In this document: in pieces, positions 61,726-64,000 of the stretch | How positions within the stretch are numbered: the stretch's first letter is position 1 | How the letters are laid out: each line of letters opens with the position of its first letter | DNA from: CBDCPI01 sp965220245 | Lineage (GTDB): Bacteria > Chloroflexota > Dehalococcoidia > Lucifugimonadales > UBA3495 | Direction of reading: 5' to 3' | Assembly (NCBI GenBank): GCA_965220245.1 | Contig: CBDCPI010000006.1 | Coordinates: 248,001-312,000 of the forward strand | DNA: 64,000 nt | Notes under the pieces: generated by a model | Told to the model about the DNA's origin: nothing | The model's input: the letters and a program-made list of their open reading frames with translations, nothing else | The model's database searches: none | Translations under genes and position numbers: made by a program

Positions 61726-63326
61726 TACGCACCTCCCTGGGCATCGAATAAATCGGGGAATCCGCCGTTAGGCGAGCGCACGCGGCCATCAAAGAGTCCT
61801 TCGGCGGCAACCCTTGACCGGTAACGATAAATGGCTGGACAAGGCAGGGAATCCTCGGCTACGCTGAGGAAGCCACTGGCCATAGGAATTACCTTATCCC
61901 GCAGCCAATTGTCGCGGATTTCTTTCCCATTTCCATTAGCAGTCTCAGCCTCAAATTCGTCCTGCAAATCCTCGAAAAAGTCGGTATCAATCACCTCGTC
62001 TAGTCGGTTCAGCCAAGGACGGGCCAGGTTGCGGTGTTCCGGGCTGACCTTGCCGCTGTCTCCCCTGGCGATGAAGACCTGGATGGCATGGCTGAGAATG
62101 CGCTGAACTTTGCGGACGTCATCGACCCGTTCTTTGGCAATTACGTCCAGCCCCCGGCCGACACTGTTCCCACCCAGCATTGCCCCACCCACTACACCAC
62201 GCCGCAGAGGAATAATGCGCTCGTGATAACCCTCGGTCTTACCTTGCCCACGCACCATTGCGCGGGCTACCAGGTAATGCTCTTCTGCGGAGGTTGGAGC
62301 AAAAAGAATAGGTAGTGTCCAAAGTGAACGGTCCAGATATTCGCTGATCCTTTTGTAGGTAAACCCGCCGGCCGCCAGAGTAAGGGACTTGTTGCCTTTT
62401 CGGTCAATAGGAGTCCAAGGGTCTCCTATACGTCCGTTCATTTCCTTGGCCTCTAAGCGGGTTGCCTTGGAACTGGCCTTAATGGCGAACAAGCGTCTGT
62501 CCGTCTCTGAAACCAAACGAACACGCCTACAAACTTCGATAAAGAAGGGGTCGAGTTGGTTAAGCGGTAACGATGATGTTCCATCCCATTCGACGGTCCA
62601 TAGCAGTCCAATGCCTCCGTTGGTCATGGGGTGGTTATTCAGCAGGCTGGTCCGACGTTCCAGCAATGTTTCCATATCCCTGCGCACGTGGGTGCCTGTC
62701 CGCAGGGGAGGTGGTGCCGATGCTATATCCTTTTGGTCGTCTGGCCTAGTCAACGGGGTTAAAGTAAAGGCCGGCCGGTTACCCAACCCACCGTTCATCC
62801 GTGAAATACCGTGGTTGCCGACCCCACCATATCCCTCCATAGTCTGCAAGGTAACCAGGGCGAAAACCCAGTCATCCAGGTCAGCTTGAGCGGCAACAGT
62901 GGCCTTGAGGTCATGGTTCTTGGAAGTAACCAGCATATCCAGTTCGTCGGGTGAGGCTATGACTGTCTTATAGTCCGCTTCCCGTTCGGCGGAGCAGGCC
63001 GGCGGCTGCATAAAGGCCGGCTTAGTAATATCCTCTACCACCAACTGCCAGGGTTCGTCATCCGAGAAGTCCGGGGTAAGGCCACGAATCAGGGTGGCCC
63101 ATTGCTCGGCGGTTTCCGGGGGTGTGTTTATACCGGCCCGATGCATCGCAATGGCACCGAGTTGTACAAAGAAGGCATGAAGGGAATGGCATTGGTGGGG
63201 CCGCAGGCCAGGGAAGGCTTCCACCTTGTCGGTCATCAGCGCGGCGTAAACTTGGGGCAACGATGCCTTGGTGCTTTCACTGCGCGATTGGTAGCGGATT
63301 AAGGGTTGTTCCATTAGATTAAGCAT
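61725..63326 (-). CDS. cas8e: Cascade large subunit Cas8e (Cse1)
   Basis: A 533-residue Cas8e/CasA. Visible are RPHQCHSLHAFFVQLGAIAM, TPDFSDDEPWQLVVEDITKP with AFMQPPA, LDMLVTSKNHDLKATVAAQA (the L1 loop region used for PAM recognition), GYGGVGNHGISRMNGGLGNR, and the helical C-terminus. GAGGAAATC lies 8 bases before ATG 63326. It recognises the PAM and recruits Cas3. Confidence 0.95.
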   Translation of the reverse strand: MLNLMEQPLIRYQSRSESTKASLPQVYAALMTDKVEAFPGLRPHQCHSLHAFFVQLGAIAMHRAGINTPPETAEQWATLIRGLTPDFSDDEPWQLVVEDITKPAFMQPPACSAEREADYKTVIASPDELDMLVTSKNHDLKATVAAQADLDDWVFALVTLQTMEGYGGVGNHGISRMNGGLGNRPAFTLTPLTRPDDQKDIASAPPPLRTGTHVRRDMETLLERRTSLLNNHPMTNGGIGLLWTVEWDGTSSLPLNQLDPFFIEVCRRVRLVSETDRRLFAIKASSKATRLEAKEMNGRIGDPWTPIDRKGNKSLTLAAGGFTYKRISEYLDRSLWTLPILFAPTSAEEHYLVARAMVRGQGKTEGYHERIIPLRRGVVGGAMLGGNSVGRGLDVIAKERVDDVRKVQRILSHAIQVFIARGDSGKVSPEHRNLARPWLNRLDEVIDTDFFEDLQDEFEAETANGNGKEIRDNWLRDKVIPMASGFLSVAEDSLPCPAIYRYRSRVAAEGLFDGRVRSPNGGFPDLFDAQGGA

Positions 63327-63441
63327 TAGATTTCCTCATCTTCGATTTAACCGTGTGGGGGGCAAGATGAGCAGTTCATTTGTTCTGCTCAGTAATGCGC
63401 TCCACCTTGTCAACGGCCCGGTGTCAGTGGCGGGCAAGATT

Positions 63442-63633
63442 TTACACCCATCCATAGAGACAACCGATTTTGCAGACCTGGTAGCCGACTCGGTAAGGGG
63501 TGACTGGATGCCCGCACTCAAGACACAGCAGGCATCCGCATCGGTCACACGGACCGACTGCTGGCTTCCAGCAGTCTTCTGAATCACAGAACTTAGCATT
63601 GGTAGAAGTCTCTGGACGTGCTAAAGTAAACAT
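63442..63633 (-). CDS. Small cysteine-rich (zinc-finger-like) protein
   Basis: A 63-residue minus-strand frame starting at ATG 63633 with AGAGG six bases upstream. The product has paired cysteines, KFCDSEDCWKPAVGPCDRCG and CLLCLECGHP, followed by a further C-x-x-x-C, a pattern like two zinc knuckles. It lies just upstream of cas8e, on the same strand, and is not a known cas gene. It may be coincidental. Confidence 0.5.
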   Translation of the reverse strand: MFTLARPETSTNAKFCDSEDCWKPAVGPCDRCGCLLCLECGHPVTPYRVGYQVCKIGCLYGWV

Positions 63634-63724
63634 GGAACCTCTAAGAGATGGTACGCAACCCATTTTGCGGGGATCCGTGCTCCCACCGAGACACCACCTC
63701 GGTGGGAGCGAATAACATCACGTT

Positions 63725-63754
63725 ATCATAGAACAGAGAATTAGTAAATGGTCA
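63725..63754 (-). promoter_or_regulatory. Candidate promoter of the Cascade operon
   Basis: On the minus strand TGACCA (63,749-63,754) and TATGAT (63,725-63,730) are separated by 18 bases, a sigma-70-like pair in the only AT-rich part of this region. It would transcribe the small Cys-rich gene and cas8e onward. Confidence 0.35.
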
Positions 63755-63789
63755 CAGACGAATAAACCGCATATTATCTGTATTGCTCT

Positions 63790-63863
63790 TGGAACACTGC
63801 TTACGCGGTGATAGACCGATGCGTTTTATCACGCTCGACGGTTCCCCCGCCCACGCGGGGATA
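63790..63863 (+). ncRNA. Candidate crRNA-like mini-array (repeat, 22-nt spacer, repeat)
   Basis: In plus orientation, 63,840-63,863 matches the first 24 bases of the array repeat exactly. Upstream, 63,803-63,817 matches its 3' end (ACGCGGTGATAGACC) at 14 of 15 positions. Between them are 22 bases, shorter than any spacer of the main array. The direction is opposite to the cas operon. Shape and position recall creA/CreR-type Cas-regulating RNAs; expression is not shown. Confidence 0.45.
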
Positions 63864-63900
63864 CGCTACCCTGCCAGCTTAGGCCGGGCAGTCTAATTAC

Positions 63901-64000
63901 CTATGTCTCCCGCAGACCCAGCCGGTCATACTTAAACTGGCGGTTTCCGACGCTGTACTCAAAGCCCTCGCTGGTTGTCTTGGTTGCTACCGATTCCGGC
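63901..64000 (-). CDS. cas3: C-terminus of Cas3 (rest outside window)
   Basis: The last 33 codons of a minus-strand frame enter from the right edge: PESVATKTTSEGFEYSVGNR followed by QFKYDRLGLRET and TAG at 63901. The W/F-x-YD-x-x-x-GL ending is the usual Cas3 C-terminus in type I-E, and the location upstream of cas8e is the normal place of cas3, the helicase-nuclease. Only the tail is seen. Confidence 0.65.
   Translation of the reverse strand, partial: PESVATKTTSEGFEYSVGNRQFKYDRLGLRET

Larger units (their letters stand above)
63634..63900. other. Gap between cas3 and cas8e with hairpin and repeat remnants
   Basis: An AT-rich segment (63,710-63,790), atypical for this genome, should hold the promoter of the Cascade operon. 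It also holds a 12-bp hairpin (63,679-63,709, GCTCCCACCGAG stem) and two CRISPR-repeat-like sequences at 63,790-63,863. Confidence 0.6.

Noticed and set aside
56341..63690. Possible self-targeting: spacer 56341-56373 versus 63,663-63,680 (TTTGCGGGG-TCCGTG)
   Set aside because: About 15 of 16 bases match, but one or two such hits are expected by chance for 41 spacers against this window, and the match does not extend over the spacer.

Overview
The window is 64 kb of GC-rich bacterial chromosome. The gene content of its left half fits an uncultured Chloroflexota lineage of the SAR202/Dehalococcoidia type: several luciferase-like monooxygenases, carboxymuconolactone-decarboxylase-like proteins, an HpaB-like hydroxylase, a fumarylacetoacetase-like hydrolase, amidohydrolases and DUF1800/DUF1501 proteins. 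This assignment is an inference from gene content, since no rRNA, tRNA or ribosomal protein gene is present.

Region 1 (1-33,700) is catabolic and housekeeping chromosome. A minus-strand operon encodes an HpaB-like hydroxylase, a VOC protein, a methyltransferase, a GmhA-like isomerase, a RidA-like protein and a phosphoglucose isomerase that runs off the left edge. It is followed by a FAH-family hydrolase, five LLM oxidoreductases, two CMD-like proteins, an NAD-dependent epimerase, a purine nucleoside phosphorylase, a formamidase, a serine hydrolase, a DUF1800-DUF1501-NHL cluster, an N-acyl-D-amino-acid deacylase-like amidohydrolase, a three-gene succinate dehydrogenase/fumarate reductase unit (flavoprotein, iron-sulfur, CCG-domain) and a metal-dependent amidohydrolase. 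Gaps carry REP-like palindromes, other dispersed repeats and clear hairpin terminators. A small GIY-YIG nuclease gene sits exactly between two inverted copies of a REP-like repeat.

Region 2 (about 33,800-54,300) is an accessory island. It holds decayed IS630, IS5, IS21, IS1, IS1182 and IS3 elements, a 52-bp hairpin-forming tandem repeat, an AlpA-like regulator and a large unfamiliar protein with two winged helices and a nuclease-like core. It also has a Cas4/RecB-like nuclease, a broken PLD-like gene, an ABC-ATPase plus DUF4276 (Toprim-like) pair resembling PARIS/OLD defence systems, and a type ISP/IIG-like restriction-modification enzyme. MITEs of about 145 bp share terminal repeats with the resident IS630 element. 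They lie beside or inside genes here and also at the 5' end of the formamidase gene in region 1.

Region 3 (54,300-64,000) is a type I-E CRISPR-Cas locus, all cas genes on the minus strand: cas3 (only its last codons), cas8e, cse2, cas7e, cas5e, cas6e, cas1 and cas2, then an array of 41 good repeats plus one degenerate terminal repeat. Extra repeat-like sequences lie between cas3 and cas8e and directly in front of cas1. They are candidates for crRNA-like regulators or Cas6e cleavage sites in the cas mRNA.

The best leads are: (a) the REP/GIY-YIG element and a related 23-nt hairpin inserted in two different transposase genes, with compensatory stem changes; (b) the orphan CRISPR repeats inside the cas operon; (c) the ATPase-DUF4276 unit and the 809-residue wHTH/nuclease-like protein in the island.
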